From NCBI GenBank assembly GCA_021794095.1, contig JAJYRN010000006.1:107494-171493 (forward strand): a stretch of 64,000 nucleotides of DNA. Reading direction: 5' to 3'. The position numbers and the translations under genes are program-made. Source of the stretch: Acidobacteriota bacterium (GTDB taxonomy: Bacteria; Acidobacteriota; Holophagae; Holophagales; Holophagaceae). Within the stretch, counting starts at the first letter, position 1. Every line of letters begins with the position of its first letter. The notes under the pieces were generated by a model. It was not told the DNA's origin. It ran no database searches and was given only the letters and a program-made list of their open reading frames with translations. Positions 8,595-17,569 of this stretch are shown here, piece by piece.

Positions 8595-9761
8595 ATGAGC
8601 CCCTCCAGCCTGAACCGGGAGGATCCGGAGGCCATCCGCATGGTCCTGCAGCGGCTTTGCCGCGCCGGCGGATCCGCGACCCTTGCTTTCGGGCAGCTGC
8701 GGGGCGAGTTTCGCATCCTGGCCGAAACGCCCGACCGGGTGATCCTGGCCATCAGCGATGTGGAACGGGGCCAGTGGAGCCTCAAGCCCGGTGCCAAGCT
8801 CACCCTGGCCCTGACCGATCGCGGACTGCCTTTCGAAGCGGTGGTGGAATTCCAAGGCCACGGCCGCTTCCACGGGGTGGAGGCCAGCCATGTCTCCCTG
8901 CCCCGCCTCCTGCGGGCCACGGAGGCCCACCGACTGGCGGACTACATTCCCGACCGCCCGGTGCCCTGTTCCTATGCCGACCACCACAGCAATGTCCGCG
9001 ACGGCCTGCTTCAGGCCTTCGGCATGGATGGGATGGAGCTTGCCGCCCCTGAGGCCCTGGCGGGTCTCCCCGATGTGCTGCGGTTGCACACGGCGTCCAC
9101 GGTGGAGTTTCATGCCCCGGGGGGCACGCATTTCGTCCTGCCGGTGTCGGTGGCCTACCTGGGTGACCGCTACTGGGGCCTGCGGTTCCCGGACGACATG
9201 GATCCCCATCTGCTCGGGCGCTTCCGGCAATGGTGCCAGGAGGCCCACCGAGCCCAGGCCCAGGTGGATCTGCAGGCCTTTGATCCAGGTGGAGCCGAGG
9301 TGCGGGACACAGCCCCGAGGGAAGGCACAGGGCCGGAACCTCACTTCCACGCGGACCGGGATCCGCTGATCCTCGTCCTGGCGGAAGGCGAGGCCTTCCC
9401 CGTCCGTCTGGCCGCCGCCGTGGGGCGGAAATTCGGCGTGGCGTCACTGGACCTGGCGCGAGGACAGGTCCGGGCGCACCTGACGAGCCTGGGCGCCGGG
9501 CCGGAGGCGGCCTGGGGAAGGGTTCGCCTGATCCTGATCCACCGGTCCGTGCGCGGCGGGTCGGCCCTGGAGGTCTGCCGCCGGCTGGTCCAGGAGGAGC
9601 AGTGTCCGTTGCCCATCCTGATCGCAGGGACGGAGGAGGAGGCTGACCTCAAGCGGAATCGGGCCATCTCGGCCGGGGCCGTGGATTTCTGTGTGGTTGA
9701 ACCGTTTAAAATATTAGGCGTGCTTAAGTTACTAGATGAGACCCTGAAGCTGTTCGAATAG
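8595..9761 (+). CDS. PilZ/YcgR-like protein with C-terminal pseudo-receiver domain
   Basis: The predicted protein has 388 residues and no signal peptide. Residues 1-230 look like flagellar-brake YcgR-N/PilZ proteins: beta-strand runs such as [38 protein letters not shown] and [15 protein letters not shown] segments. I do not see the canonical RxxxR...DxSxxG c-di-GMP motif, so c-di-GMP binding is uncertain. Residues about 265-388 follow the response-regulator fold ([39 protein letters not shown]), but the phosphoacceptor Asp is missing (HRS) and the conserved Lys is replaced by Glu. The gene lies directly upstream of a chemotaxis receptor gene, which suggests a motility or surface-behaviour role. 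Confidence 0.55.
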   Translation: MSPSSLNREDPEAIRMVLQRLCRAGGSATLAFGQLRGEFRILAETPDRVILAISDVERGQWSLKPGAKLTLALTDRGLPFEAVVEFQGHGRFHGVEASHVSLPRLLRATEAHRLADYIPDRPVPCSYADHHSNVRDGLLQAFGMDGMELAAPEALAGLPDVLRLHTASTVEFHAPGGTHFVLPVSVAYLGDRYWGLRFPDDMDPHLLGRFRQWCQEAHRAQAQVDLQAFDPGGAEVRDTAPREGTGPEPHFHADRDPLILVLAEGEAFPVRLAAAVGRKFGVASLDLARGQVRAHLTSLGAGPEAAWGRVRLILIHRSVRGGSALEVCRRLVQEEQCPLPILIAGTEEEADLKRNRAISAGAVDFCVVEPFKILGVLKLLDETLKLFE

Positions 9762-9837
9762 CCCCCGAACTTCAGATTGGTTCGCGCTGGGCCGATCACA
9801 CAGACAGGGCCACCGGCCTCTGCTCCACGGGATCCCC

Positions 9838-11007
9838 ATGCCTTTCATTGATCGTCTCAGTGTCCGCGGCAAACTCATTGCCCTGTTGTTGCTGCCTTTC
9901 CTCGGCTTCTCCTACTTCAACCTGAAGGACACCCTCCTCCGGTTGCATCAGATCCAGGGTCTCGACGCGGCCCTCCAGTCCGACGCCTGGCGTTCCTTCA
10001 CGATCACCCTCCTGGTTTCCTTCGCCCTGTGGATGATCACGTTCTACGCCGTCTATCGCGTCGGCCGCAGCCTTACCCGGCCCCTCGCGAAGCTGGTCGA
10101 GGGCCTGAACCACAGCGACTTGACCCTCCAGTTGGCCATCCAGAGCGACGACGAGATCGGCCATGCCGCCGCCGCCTTCAATGCCTACAACGCGCGGATG
10201 CGACAGATCTTCCAGGGACTGGGCGGCACCTCCTCCCAGGTGGCCAGCGGCTCCATCCAGCTCTCCGCCTCCGCCGAGCAGATCTCCGCCACCAGCACGA
10301 CCATCGCCGGGAATTCAGAGGCCCAGCGGGCGGCGTTCGAACGGATTGCCGCCGCGGTGACCCAGCTTTCGGCGTCCATCGAGCAGGTCACCCGCAGCAT
10401 CCAGCGGTCCAGTGCCGAATCCCAGGCCGCGGTGGAGGCCGTCCATCTGGGCACGGATGCGGGCGGCCGGTCCGCCGCGGCCATGGAGGACATCCGGCAG
10501 GCCACGGCGCGCATGGTCTCCGCCGTACGGCTCATCCAGGACATTGCCCGGCAGACCAACCTGCTTTCCCTGAACGCTGCCATCGAGGCCGCCAAGGCCG
10601 GGGCCATGGGCAAGGGCTTCGCGGTGGTGGCCGAAGAGGTCCGCAAGCTGGCCGAGCGCAGTGGTGCCGCGGCCCGGGAGATCGGGGAGCTGATCGAGCG
10701 CAGCAACGCTTCCGTGGACGATGGCGCCCGCACCGTGGCGGATACGGTGAACGCGCTGGGCACCATTGACCGCAACATCCAGAGCCTGGCAGCCATGGTC
10801 CAGCAGGTGGGTGTGGCGGCCGACGAGCAGGCCCGCACCAGCGGCGAGGTGGCCCGCCAGGTGGATGACAATGTGGTCCGGGTGGCCCAGAACGCCACGG
10901 CCACCGGGGAGTTGGCCCGCGCCGTGGCTGAGATCGCCCACACCGCCGCGGACCTGGCCCGTGCCGCGGAAGAGCAGAACCACGCCATCGGCCAGTTCAA
11001 GCTGTAG
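9838..11007 (+). CDS. Methyl-accepting chemotaxis protein with a minimal periplasmic region
   Basis: The predicted protein has 389 residues. Two transmembrane helices (about residues 11-28 and 52-72) enclose only about 22 periplasmic residues, so there is no room for a normal ligand domain. A HAMP linker follows (about 75-125), then the helical signalling domain. The hairpin tip has [15 protein letters not shown]...[18 protein letters not shown] near residues 241-278. Alanine/Glu-Gln-rich heptads flank the tip and would carry methylation sites. It probably senses intramembrane or cytoplasmic cues, such as energy state, and passes signals to CheA/CheW. The gene follows the pseudo-receiver gene by 76 bp. 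Confidence 0.9.
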   Translation: MPFIDRLSVRGKLIALLLLPFLGFSYFNLKDTLLRLHQIQGLDAALQSDAWRSFTITLLVSFALWMITFYAVYRVGRSLTRPLAKLVEGLNHSDLTLQLAIQSDDEIGHAAAAFNAYNARMRQIFQGLGGTSSQVASGSIQLSASAEQISATSTTIAGNSEAQRAAFERIAAAVTQLSASIEQVTRSIQRSSAESQAAVEAVHLGTDAGGRSAAAMEDIRQATARMVSAVRLIQDIARQTNLLSLNAAIEAAKAGAMGKGFAVVAEEVRKLAERSGAAAREIGELIERSNASVDDGARTVADTVNALGTIDRNIQSLAAMVQQVGVAADEQARTSGEVARQVDDNVVRVAQNATATGELARAVAEIAHTAADLARAAEEQNHAIGQFKL

Positions 11008-11018
11008 GCAGGTATCGC

Positions 11019-11636
11019 TCAGGGCAGGCGAGGCGCCTCCAGGCGCAGGGTTTCGCCCAGCACCCCGTAGTTCGGCCCGGCCACGGAGGCCAGCCGCGCC
11101 AGGGGCTGCCAGCGGCTGGCATCGGCGCAATCCAGGGCCTCGTCGTAGATCCGGTCCGCCGCGTGGGCCACGAGGACATCCAGAAGGATGAGGGTGGTGG
11201 CCGGTCCCAGCTCCACTTCCCGGTTCAGGCGGCATTCCAGGGCGACCGGAACCTCCGCCAGGCGCGGCGGGGCCACCCGCAGGGCAGGCAGGGTGGCCAA
11301 GCCCAGGCGTTCCACCTCGCTGACCTCCGGTCCCACCTCCTCGCCGCTGGCGTGAAGGGCTTCCAGGAGGGGGCGATCCGCGAGATGGACCACGGCCTCG
11401 CCCCGTTCCCGGAGGTTGCGGTGCGTGTCCTTCAGGGAGCCGTCCGGCCGCCGCCCCAGCGACACCGCCAGCATGGGCGGCCCGAAGATACCCATGAAGG
11501 CGCTGAAGGGCGCCAAGTTCACGCGGCCGGCGCCATCCACCGTGGTGATCCAGGCGATGGGCCGGGGGATCACGAGGCTGGAAAGGATGCGGTAGACATC
11601 GCGCTTGGGCAGGGAGGCAAGGTCGCGGGTGGCCAT
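11019..11636 (-). CDS. Flavin reductase family protein (FMN-binding split barrel)
   Basis: The predicted protein has 205 residues. The ATG at 11636 is chosen over the ATG two codons upstream because GGAG lies 7 nt before it. The N-terminal RILSSLVIPRPIAWITT, GRVNLAPFSAFMGI and LAVSLGRRPDGSLKDTHRNL match the flavoprotein family that binds FMN and transfers hydride to flavin or small substrates. The middle contains VALECRLNREVELGPATTLILL, typical of the dimer face. Length is normal for the family. It faces the chemotaxis gene 3' end (11-bp gap) and lies upstream of nothing that would fix its substrate. Confidence 0.8.
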   Translation of the reverse strand: MATRDLASLPKRDVYRILSSLVIPRPIAWITTVDGAGRVNLAPFSAFMGIFGPPMLAVSLGRRPDGSLKDTHRNLRERGEAVVHLADRPLLEALHASGEEVGPEVSEVERLGLATLPALRVAPPRLAEVPVALECRLNREVELGPATTLILLDVLVAHAADRIYDEALDCADASRWQPLARLASVAGPNYGVLGETLRLEAPRLP

Positions 11637-11675
11637 GGTCATGCTCCGGGAAGGTCCACCGGCGAAGCATAACGA

Positions 11676-11703
11676 AAAACCCCGGGCCGGGGCCCGGGGT
11701 TTT
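11676..11703 (-). terminator. Intrinsic terminator, probably bidirectional
   Basis: A G+C-rich perfect inverted repeat (aaaaccccgggcc/ggcccggggtttt) is flanked by A and T runs on both sides. It lies 14 bp past the stop of the large secreted-protein gene (11718-14396, minus strand), where it would end that transcript before the flavin reductase start. Confidence 0.8.
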
Positions 11704-11717
11704 GGGGATGCGGGAGG

Positions 11718-14396
11718 TCAGAATCCGGCGATGCTGAAATCGTCGAAGTTCACCCGGTTGGAGGTTCCATCCGTCTTGCGGAGCTCAAAGCGGATGGCGC
11801 CGGTCACGTTCACCGTGAAGGAGGCCGTGGCCAGGGTGGTGGAGGTGGTGGTCACCAGGTTGCCGGCCTGGGTCCAGGTGGAGCCGCCGTCGGTGGAGTA
11901 CCAGAGGCCCCAAGTGGAGCTGCCGTCCGACCCGAACTTGGCGTGCTTCACGGACACCGTCTGGGCCCCGGTGGCGAAGTCGAAGCCCATGGTGACCTTG
12001 CCGCTGTTGCGGACGCGGACGCTCTGGGCGCCGACCTTCCGGTCGCTGCTGCTGCCGCCCAGGAGGGCGTCGGTCAGGGTCCAGGTTCCTGTGGACAGGG
12101 TGACCGTGCCGGTGGCGTACGAGCCCTTGCTGCCCGTGTCGAACGATTCCGCCAGGTTGGAGCCGGTGGGGACGTTGTTGCTCACGGAGAAGCTCACAGC
12201 GGGGGAACCGCCCACGTTGCCAGCAGCGTCGTAGGCCTTGGCCGTCAGCGAGTGGCCGCCGTTGGCCAGGGTGGCGCTGTCCAGGGTGAGGGTGTAGGGG
12301 CTCGCGGTGTCCGTGCCCTTCAGGGCACCATCCACGTAGAACGCCACCTTCGTCACACCCACGTTGTCGGAGGCCGTGGCCGTGAAGGTGATCGTCCCGC
12401 TGGTGCCGTTCTCCGTGGCCGAGACGGTCGGGGGGGTGGTGTCGGAACCGCCGCCACTACCGGAGGCGGTCACGTTCAGGGCGAAGTCGTCCACCACGAA
12501 ACTGGTCTGGGCTGAGCTGTCCTCGGTGCCCACCAGGTAGACCTGGAGGGTCTGGCCTTTGTAGGCGGAGAGGTCAAAGCTCTGCTGCGTAAATCCGTTG
12601 GCGGCGTTCAGGTTGGAATAAGTGGCGAGCGTCGCCAGGACGGTGCCCGAGCTGGTGCGCAGCTGGACCTTCAGGGTGTCGTAGGCCGTGCTCGTGGTCG
12701 TCTCAGCGGTGTCCACGTGCAGCCAGAAAGTCAGGGTGGCGGCGGTCGCCGTGGGATCAAGGGCCACCTGCTGATAGAGCGAATCCGTGTGGCTGCTGCC
12801 GTAGCCATCCAGCCAGGCCTTCCAGCTGCCGCCGTGGGCGGCTTCCGAGCTGCTGTTGTCAATCACGCCGGAGGTGGCGGTCCAGGGGCTGGCCGTGCCG
12901 GTCTCGAAGCCGGGGTTACCAAGGAGCTGCGTGGTGGTGCCCCCACCCGTGGGGTTGTTCACGGAGAAGGCCACGCTGCTGGAGGTGCCGCTATTGGCGG
13001 CGGCATCATAGGCCTTGGCCACGAGGCTGTGGGCGCCGTTGGCCAGCTTGGTGGAATCGTAGGCCAGGGTGTAGGGCGCGGCGGTGTTGGTGCCCACCAG
13101 GGCGCCATCCACGTAGAACTCGACCTTCGTGACGCCCACGTTGTCGGTGGCGTTGGCCGTGAAGGTGAGGGTGCCGCTGGTCCCGCTTTCGGCGACGGAC
13201 ACCGTGGGCGGCTGGGTATCCGGCGCGGCGGTCACGGTGATGATCCGCGTCGCGGAGGCCGATTGGCCCTGGTTACTGGTGGCCGTGAAGGTGGCGGTGT
13301 AGGTGCCTGCCGTGGTGTAGGTATGGCTGACGGGGCCCTGGAGGGCGGCGGTGGCGCCGTCGCCGAAGGACCAGCTGTAGCTCAGGGTGCTGTTGTCGGA
13401 GAGGGTGGCGCTGCCCTGGAAGCTGATCGCGTTGCCGGCGGCGATCGTGGTGTTGGAGGCCGGGGACTGGATGCTCACCACGGGCACCGGCGCGCTGCTG
13501 GTCGCACCGGCGAGGTAAGCCGTGGCATTCAGGAAGAAGGCCCGGTTGCTGTTGGCGGTCCAGCTCACATACAGCTTCTTGCCCGATGTGGTGGTGGTGC
13601 CGTCATCCGCCGGGGCGCTGTCGCTGATGGCCACCACCCGCCCGCTGCCGATGGTGCAGGTGGCGATGAAGGAGCCCGTGTCGCCGCTCACCTGCGTGTG
13701 GAGGATCTCCTGCACGCTGGGGTTCTGGGCAGCGTTCTCGTTCAGGTACGAGTAGGAATGGAAGTCCATCATGCCCAGCGCTCCGTAGGTGCCATGGACG
13801 ATGGCCTGGGCTGCGGGGGTGGCGCTGGTCGTGAAGGCAGTGCTGGTGGTGTTGGCCTTGGCATCCCCGGGGCCATGGCCGGGCACAAAGGTGAACCCGT
13901 AGGGGTTCGTGCCATTGACCTGCACCATGTCGTTGAAGACGGTGTAGGCGTCCGTGCCGCCGCTGTAGCGGGCCGCGCCCACATGGTTGCCCACGATGAA
14001 CAGGCCGCCGCCATGCTGGACGTAGCTGAGGATGGCTTGCTTCTCCGCGGCTGTGAACAGCACGTAAGGCTCGTCAATGATGTAGGCCGCGTAGTTGGAA
14101 AGATCCTGCGCGTTGGTGGCGTCGCCGTAGGTGACGCGGCCCGTGGGCGGCAGGGACTGGACCTTGTAGCCGGCCTGGTAGAGATCGAAGGCCCAGGCGC
14201 TGATGCCGCCGTTCCAGTCGGTTTCGGCGGTGGGGTTGACGGGCGAGGGATCCGGCTCGCTGGCGGAGCAGATGATCCAGTAGGCGGAGGTCCCCGCCTC
14301 CTCATGGCGGGTGTGGTCGAATAGGATCTTTTTCGGGGTTTGCGCCCCCAGGCTCAGGGCCAGGAGGGGCAGCAGAAGGATGCGAAGGCGTCTCAT
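11718..14396 (-). CDS. Large secreted multidomain protein (ThuA-like, PKD, Ig-like, jelly-roll)
   Basis: The predicted protein has 892 residues starting at ATG 14396, with a signal peptide of about 19 residues ending LGAQ. Residues 20-290 contain a Rossmann-like region (VQSLPPTGRVTYGDA, YAAYIIDEPYVLFTAAE, VQHGGGLFIVGNHVG) that resembles ThuA/DUF4350 glutamine-amidotransferase-like folds. A PKD domain (SYSWSFGDG...VSHTYTTAGTYTATFTA) spans about 302-395. Two near-identical Ig-like modules (DNVGVTKVxFYVDGAL) sit at about 395-483 and 655-740, around a jelly-roll carbohydrate-binding-like domain. The C-terminus is another beta-sandwich ending NFDDFSIAGF. It is probably extracellular and may act on polysaccharide; I cannot name the catalytic activity. 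Confidence 0.7.
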   Translation of the reverse strand: MRRLRILLLPLLALSLGAQTPKKILFDHTRHEEAGTSAYWIICSASEPDPSPVNPTAETDWNGGISAWAFDLYQAGYKVQSLPPTGRVTYGDATNAQDLSNYAAYIIDEPYVLFTAAEKQAILSYVQHGGGLFIVGNHVGAARYSGGTDAYTVFNDMVQVNGTNPYGFTFVPGHGPGDAKANTTSTAFTTSATPAAQAIVHGTYGALGMMDFHSYSYLNENAAQNPSVQEILHTQVSGDTGSFIATCTIGSGRVVAISDSAPADDGTTTTSGKKLYVSWTANSNRAFFLNATAYLAGATSSAPVPVVSIQSPASNTTIAAGNAISFQGSATLSDNSTLSYSWSFGDGATAALQGPVSHTYTTAGTYTATFTATSNQGQSASATRIITVTAAPDTQPPTVSVAESGTSGTLTFTANATDNVGVTKVEFYVDGALVGTNTAAPYTLAYDSTKLANGAHSLVAKAYDAAANSGTSSSVAFSVNNPTGGGTTTQLLGNPGFETGTASPWTATSGVIDNSSSEAAHGGSWKAWLDGYGSSHTDSLYQQVALDPTATAATLTFWLHVDTAETTTSTAYDTLKVQLRTSSGTVLATLATYSNLNAANGFTQQSFDLSAYKGQTLQVYLVGTEDSSAQTSFVVDDFALNVTASGSGGGSDTTPPTVSATENGTSGTITFTATASDNVGVTKVAFYVDGALKGTDTASPYTLTLDSATLANGGHSLTAKAYDAAGNVGGSPAVSFSVSNNVPTGSNLAESFDTGSKGSYATGTVTLSTGTWTLTDALLGGSSSDRKVGAQSVRVRNSGKVTMGFDFATGAQTVSVKHAKFGSDGSSTWGLWYSTDGGSTWTQAGNLVTTTSTTLATASFTVNVTGAIRFELRKTDGTSNRVNFDDFSIAGF

Positions 14397-14512
14397 AGGA
14401 ACCTCGGTGAAATGAAGTCCCCATTTCAATCGAGTTGGCTGTAAACAGGTGGTGAATTCCGATTTCTTAACATCATTTAACAACGGCTGTTCTCGGCCTT
14501 TCCCGGCACACT

Positions 14513-14526
14513 GGGTGAATTCACCC
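14513..14526. promoter_or_regulatory. Palindrome gggtgaattcaccc in a divergent promoter region
   Basis: This is a perfect 14-bp palindrome 11 bp before the ATG at 14538. The half-site ggtgaattc recurs at 14450-14458 in the same 141-bp intergenic region. The region is richer in A+T than its neighbours and separates two divergent secreted-protein genes. It could be an operator for both, but I do not recognise the regulator. Confidence 0.4.
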
Positions 14527-14537
14527 GGACTGCGCCC

Positions 14538-15560
14538 ATGACTCGCCGCCTTGCCATTCCTTTTGCCCTGGTGTCCATGTTGCTGGGCGCCCAGGCCCCT
14601 TCCCCGAAAGCTGCGGACCCCGTTCCGCCCGCGCAGATCACGCTCACGACGCCCTTTCCGGTCCATTTGGGCAGTGTCGGCCCCAGGGAGGTGAAGGATG
14701 CGGTCTATGGCATCCGCAGCCTGGCCGATCATCCCTTCCACCTGAAGGTGATGGATCTGTCCCTGGGGCTCAGCCTGGACGAGCGCCAGCTCCAGGCGGC
14801 CCTGAAGCCAGGGGAAGTGCGCCTGGTGCATGTCCGTGTGGACCCGGACGGCATGCTGGGCTACATCCGCGGCGCGGTGCGGCTGGGCACGGATGATCCT
14901 GCCCAGCCCTTCTACATCCTCCGCTACGACATGATGGTGCGGCCCGAGGTGACGGTGGATGCGGAGCGTCGGGATCTGGGCGCGGTGGCCCCCTACGAAA
15001 GCCCCACTGCCACCTTCCATTTCACCCGGGAAGGGGGCGAGCCCCTGCGCGTGGCGCTGACCTCCGCCCTGCCGCCGTACCTCGACGCCACCGTGGTGCC
15101 CCGGGGCGCGACGGCTGATCTCCAGATCACTTTCCGGCCTTCCCGCCTGAAGCCGGGCATGCTGGCGGGGCTCGAGGTGCTGAAGGTGGCCACCAACGGC
15201 CCCCGGCAGCCAGCCTTCACCCTGTACCTGGATTGGCGCCTCGCGTTGCCCGTGATCCCCACCCCTTCCCGCGTGGTGTTCGACGATCGGACGACCACCT
15301 TGCAGGCTCTGTACCTGGCCTCCCGGGATGGCAAGCCCTTCCGCATCGCCTCCGCCACTGTCGAGGGTCGCGGCTTCCAACTCATTGACCGCCCAGGACC
15401 GCCGGCGGCGCGGCAAGTGCTGCGGGTCCGGCGCACGGGCAGCGATCCAGCGGCCCTGCTGGTGCTGCGGTTCGCAGGCCAGGACGAACCGCTGCGCGTG
15501 CCCCTGGTGTTTCTCGATCCCTTGGCTCCGCGCGGTGGGTCAGATTCCAGCGGGAGGTGA
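14538..15560 (+). CDS. Secreted beta-sandwich protein, DUF1573-like
   Basis: The predicted protein has 340 residues with a signal peptide (MTRRLAIPFALVSMLLGAQA). Three Ig-like beta-sandwich repeats follow, each with the pattern of DUF1573/ASPM-SPD2 modules: PFPVHLGSVGPREVKDAVYG, RRDLGAVAPYESPTATFHF, and SRVVFDDRTTTLQALYLAS, with VDPDGMLGYIRGAVRLGTDD in the first. Such domains are usually structural or carbohydrate-binding and are exported. Nothing catalytic is visible. The gene is divergent from the PKD/Ig secreted protein and its 3' end overlaps the protease gene on the other strand by 21 bp. Confidence 0.6.
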   Translation: MTRRLAIPFALVSMLLGAQAPSPKAADPVPPAQITLTTPFPVHLGSVGPREVKDAVYGIRSLADHPFHLKVMDLSLGLSLDERQLQAALKPGEVRLVHVRVDPDGMLGYIRGAVRLGTDDPAQPFYILRYDMMVRPEVTVDAERRDLGAVAPYESPTATFHFTREGGEPLRVALTSALPPYLDATVVPRGATADLQITFRPSRLKPGMLAGLEVLKVATNGPRQPAFTLYLDWRLALPVIPTPSRVVFDDRTTTLQALYLASRDGKPFRIASATVEGRGFQLIDRPGPPAARQVLRVRRTGSDPAALLVLRFAGQDEPLRVPLVFLDPLAPRGGSDSSGR

Positions 15561-16709
15561 GGCGGGCGTCTTCAGGTTGAGGTGAAGCTTGACCACCTGC
15601 CCGTTGCGCAGGACATCGAACACCACCTCGTTCGCAGGCGGGGCCACCTCCAGCAAGGCCGCCAGCTGCCCCTCGTCCTTCAGGGCCAAGCCCTGGTAGG
15701 CCAGGATCACATCGCCCAGCTGGACCACCTGCCCCTGGGCATCCCGTTTGACTCCCAGGAGCCCCGCCCGGGCTGCCGGAGTGTCCGGATCCACCTTGTC
15801 CACCACCAGGCCCTGGCGGACGCCCATCTGCATGGCATCGTAGGCGCTGAACACCGTGAAGCCCATGCGGGGAGGCTCCAGCTGGCCCCGGCTGATGAGC
15901 AGGGGCACGATCTGGTTCAGGGTGTCCACGGGGATGGCGAAACTGATGCCGATCGAGGCCCCCGTGGCCCTGGGAATGGCGGTGTTCATGCCGATGAGGC
16001 GGCCCGCGCTGTCCAGCAGGGGACCGCCCGAATTGCCCGGGTTCACGGCCGCATCCGTCTGGATGCCCTTGAGCACCTGGGTCTGGTAATTCGTGGGGAT
16101 GGGCCGGTCCAGGGCCGACACGATGCCCTTGGTAAGGGTGTGGTCGAAGCCGAAGGGGTTGCCGATGGCCATCACATCCTGGCCCACCTGAAGGTCGTCG
16201 CTGCGCCCGATGGGAATGGGCTTCATGGCGTTCAGGGGCGCGAAGACCTGCAGCACCGCGATATCAAAGGCGAAGCTGAAGCCGATGACCCGGCCTTGGT
16301 AGGTCTTCCCATCCGACAGCGTCACCTCCACCACGGGGGTTTCCCCCATGCGCTGTCCCTCCGGGCCATCCATGGTGACCACATGGTGGTTCGTCACCAC
16401 ATGCCCGTACTGGTCCCAGACCAGGCCCGAGCCGCTACTGACCGCTTTCTGGGTGATCGCGCCCGTGACGGGGTTCTTTTGCATCTGGACCGCGGTGATG
16501 TACACCACGCTTTTGCGGACTTCCTTGAACCGACGGATGGTATTGCGTTCCTCGGCCGTGAGCGGCCCCCTCGGTGTGGGCGTGCGGGGTGCCGCGAAGG
16601 CCCGGTAGCGTGCGATCAGCGCATCCTCCGCCGAGAGCGCCTTTGGCGAGGGAGCCTGGGCCAGCAGGGGCCCTGCCAGCAGGAGGAGAGAAACGAGGCG
16701 TCGGATCAT
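15540..16709 (-). CDS. HtrA/DegP-type trypsin-like serine protease with PDZ domain
   Basis: The predicted protein has 389 residues from ATG 16709 with a signal peptide (RRLVSLLLLAGPLLAQA), so it acts in the periplasm. The chymotrypsin-fold triad is visible: His in VVTNHHVV (about residue 105), Asp in FAFDIAVLQV (about 148) and Ser in PGNSGGPLLD (about 226). Loop features of the S1C family follow (GIVSALDRPIP, GISFAIPVDTL). One PDZ domain occupies roughly residues 290-380. HtrA proteases degrade misfolded envelope proteins. The single PDZ domain makes it shorter than DegP and closer to DegS in layout, but the N-terminus looks cleavable rather than an anchor. Confidence 0.9.
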   Translation of the reverse strand: MIRRLVSLLLLAGPLLAQAPSPKALSAEDALIARYRAFAAPRTPTPRGPLTAEERNTIRRFKEVRKSVVYITAVQMQKNPVTGAITQKAVSSGSGLVWDQYGHVVTNHHVVTMDGPEGQRMGETPVVEVTLSDGKTYQGRVIGFSFAFDIAVLQVFAPLNAMKPIPIGRSDDLQVGQDVMAIGNPFGFDHTLTKGIVSALDRPIPTNYQTQVLKGIQTDAAVNPGNSGGPLLDSAGRLIGMNTAIPRATGASIGISFAIPVDTLNQIVPLLISRGQLEPPRMGFTVFSAYDAMQMGVRQGLVVDKVDPDTPAARAGLLGVKRDAQGQVVQLGDVILAYQGLALKDEGQLAALLEVAPPANEVVFDVLRNGQVVKLHLNLKTPASPPAGI

Positions 16710-16767
16710 GGGAACTCCGTGCCCCTGAGTATGGAACCGGCGCGCGCCTTCCGGGATGCCCCATCCA

Positions 16768-16783
16768 GGCCCCTCCAGGGGCC
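16768..16783 (-). terminator. Short G+C-rich hairpin after the flagellar operon
   Basis: The sequence ggcccc-tcca-ggggcc forms a 6-bp stem 11 bp past the stop of the last flagellar-operon gene. There is no T-tract, so it may be a weak terminator or an RNA 3' end stabiliser. Confidence 0.3.
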
Positions 16784-16794
16784 GAAGCCTGCCC

Positions 16795-17094
16795 TCAACG
16801 CGTGCTGGCCCCATAGCCCCGTAGGGCACGTGCGCCTTGCTCCTGCTGCCGGAGTTCCACCCGGATTGCCTCACGCTGCTCCTCCGCAGCGGCCTGGCGG
16901 AGCGCCACCTGCCCAGCCAGCCGATGGGCCCGCTCGATCAAGCCCTCCCAGCCCGGGCCCCGTTCCGCTGCGGCCACGGCCGCCTGGAACCGGCCATTCC
17001 AGTCCGCCAGAAACACCGGATCCAACGGCGCCGCCGCGTCGCCCACCCAGGCCTCCAGGGCCTCAATGGCCGCGCGGACGTCCGCGTCGCTCAT
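16795..17094 (-). CDS. Small flagellar-operon protein, possibly FliT-like
   Basis: The predicted protein has 99 residues and is almost entirely helical, with Ala, Glu, Arg and Gln heptads (ERAHRLAGQVALRQAAAEEQ). Its start overlaps the fliS stop by 4 bp (ATGA). FliT, the FliD chaperone, often occupies this position after fliS and is a similarly small helical protein, so that is the best guess. Sequence alone does not prove it. Confidence 0.6.
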   Translation of the reverse strand: MSDADVRAAIEALEAWVGDAAAPLDPVFLADWNGRFQAAVAAAERGPGWEGLIERAHRLAGQVALRQAAAEEQREAIRVELRQQEQGARALRGYGASTR

Positions 17095-17519
17095 CCCACC
17101 ATGTCCTGGAGCTGGGAGCCAGTGGGAACCGTTGCGCTCCCCCGCTGTTGCTGATCCAGCTGTTCCCAGGTCTGGCGCATCTCGCCCATCTGGCGGCTGA
17201 TGCGATCCAGGCGCCCTTCATCCTTTGTGGCGCTGGCTGCGAGGATCTCGCGGCTCCACCAGTCATAAAGCCGAGCGAGGTTGGCGGCCAATTCGCCACC
17301 CTCCTCCTGGTCGAGGCGGAGCACCAGTTCTTCCACGATCGCCAGGGTCCGGTTGACGCTGCGGGCCTTGGCCGCGAAATCCTTCCGCCCCATGGCCTGC
17401 CGGGCCTGGGCCAGGAAGCGCTGCGCGCCTTCCAGGAGCAGGGCGACCAGCTGCTGGGGCGAAGCCGCGTTGATGCGCTGGGCGAGGTACTGGTCGCTGG
17501 AAGGGTGGTAGGCCTGCAT
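17091..17519 (-). CDS. fliS: Flagellar export chaperone FliS
   Basis: The predicted protein has 142 residues, the usual FliS length. The opening MQAYHPSSDQYLAQRINAAS and the PQQLVALLLEGAQRFLAQA stretch are characteristic; the rest forms the four-helix bundle that holds the disordered C-terminus of flagellin before export. It lies 50 bp after fliD and overlaps the next gene by 4 bp. The order flagellin-flaG-fliD-fliS is the common filament operon. Confidence 0.9.
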   Translation of the reverse strand: MQAYHPSSDQYLAQRINAASPQQLVALLLEGAQRFLAQARQAMGRKDFAAKARSVNRTLAIVEELVLRLDQEEGGELAANLARLYDWWSREILAASATKDEGRLDRISRQMGEMRQTWEQLDQQQRGSATVPTGSQLQDMVG

Positions 17520-17569
17520 GGGAAACTCCCTTGGATCGGGTATCGGCAGGGGAACGAAAAACTGGAATC

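Noticed and set aside
6915..9350. An 811-codon minus-strand frame across the GH130 gene and its neighbour
   Set aside because: High G+C produces long antisense frames here; the plus-strand proteins have clear family motifs and this one has none.
12717..14324. A 535-codon plus-strand frame opposite the large secreted protein
   Set aside because: It is a Gly/Val/Ala-rich shadow with no recognisable domain, while the minus-strand protein has PKD and Ig signatures.
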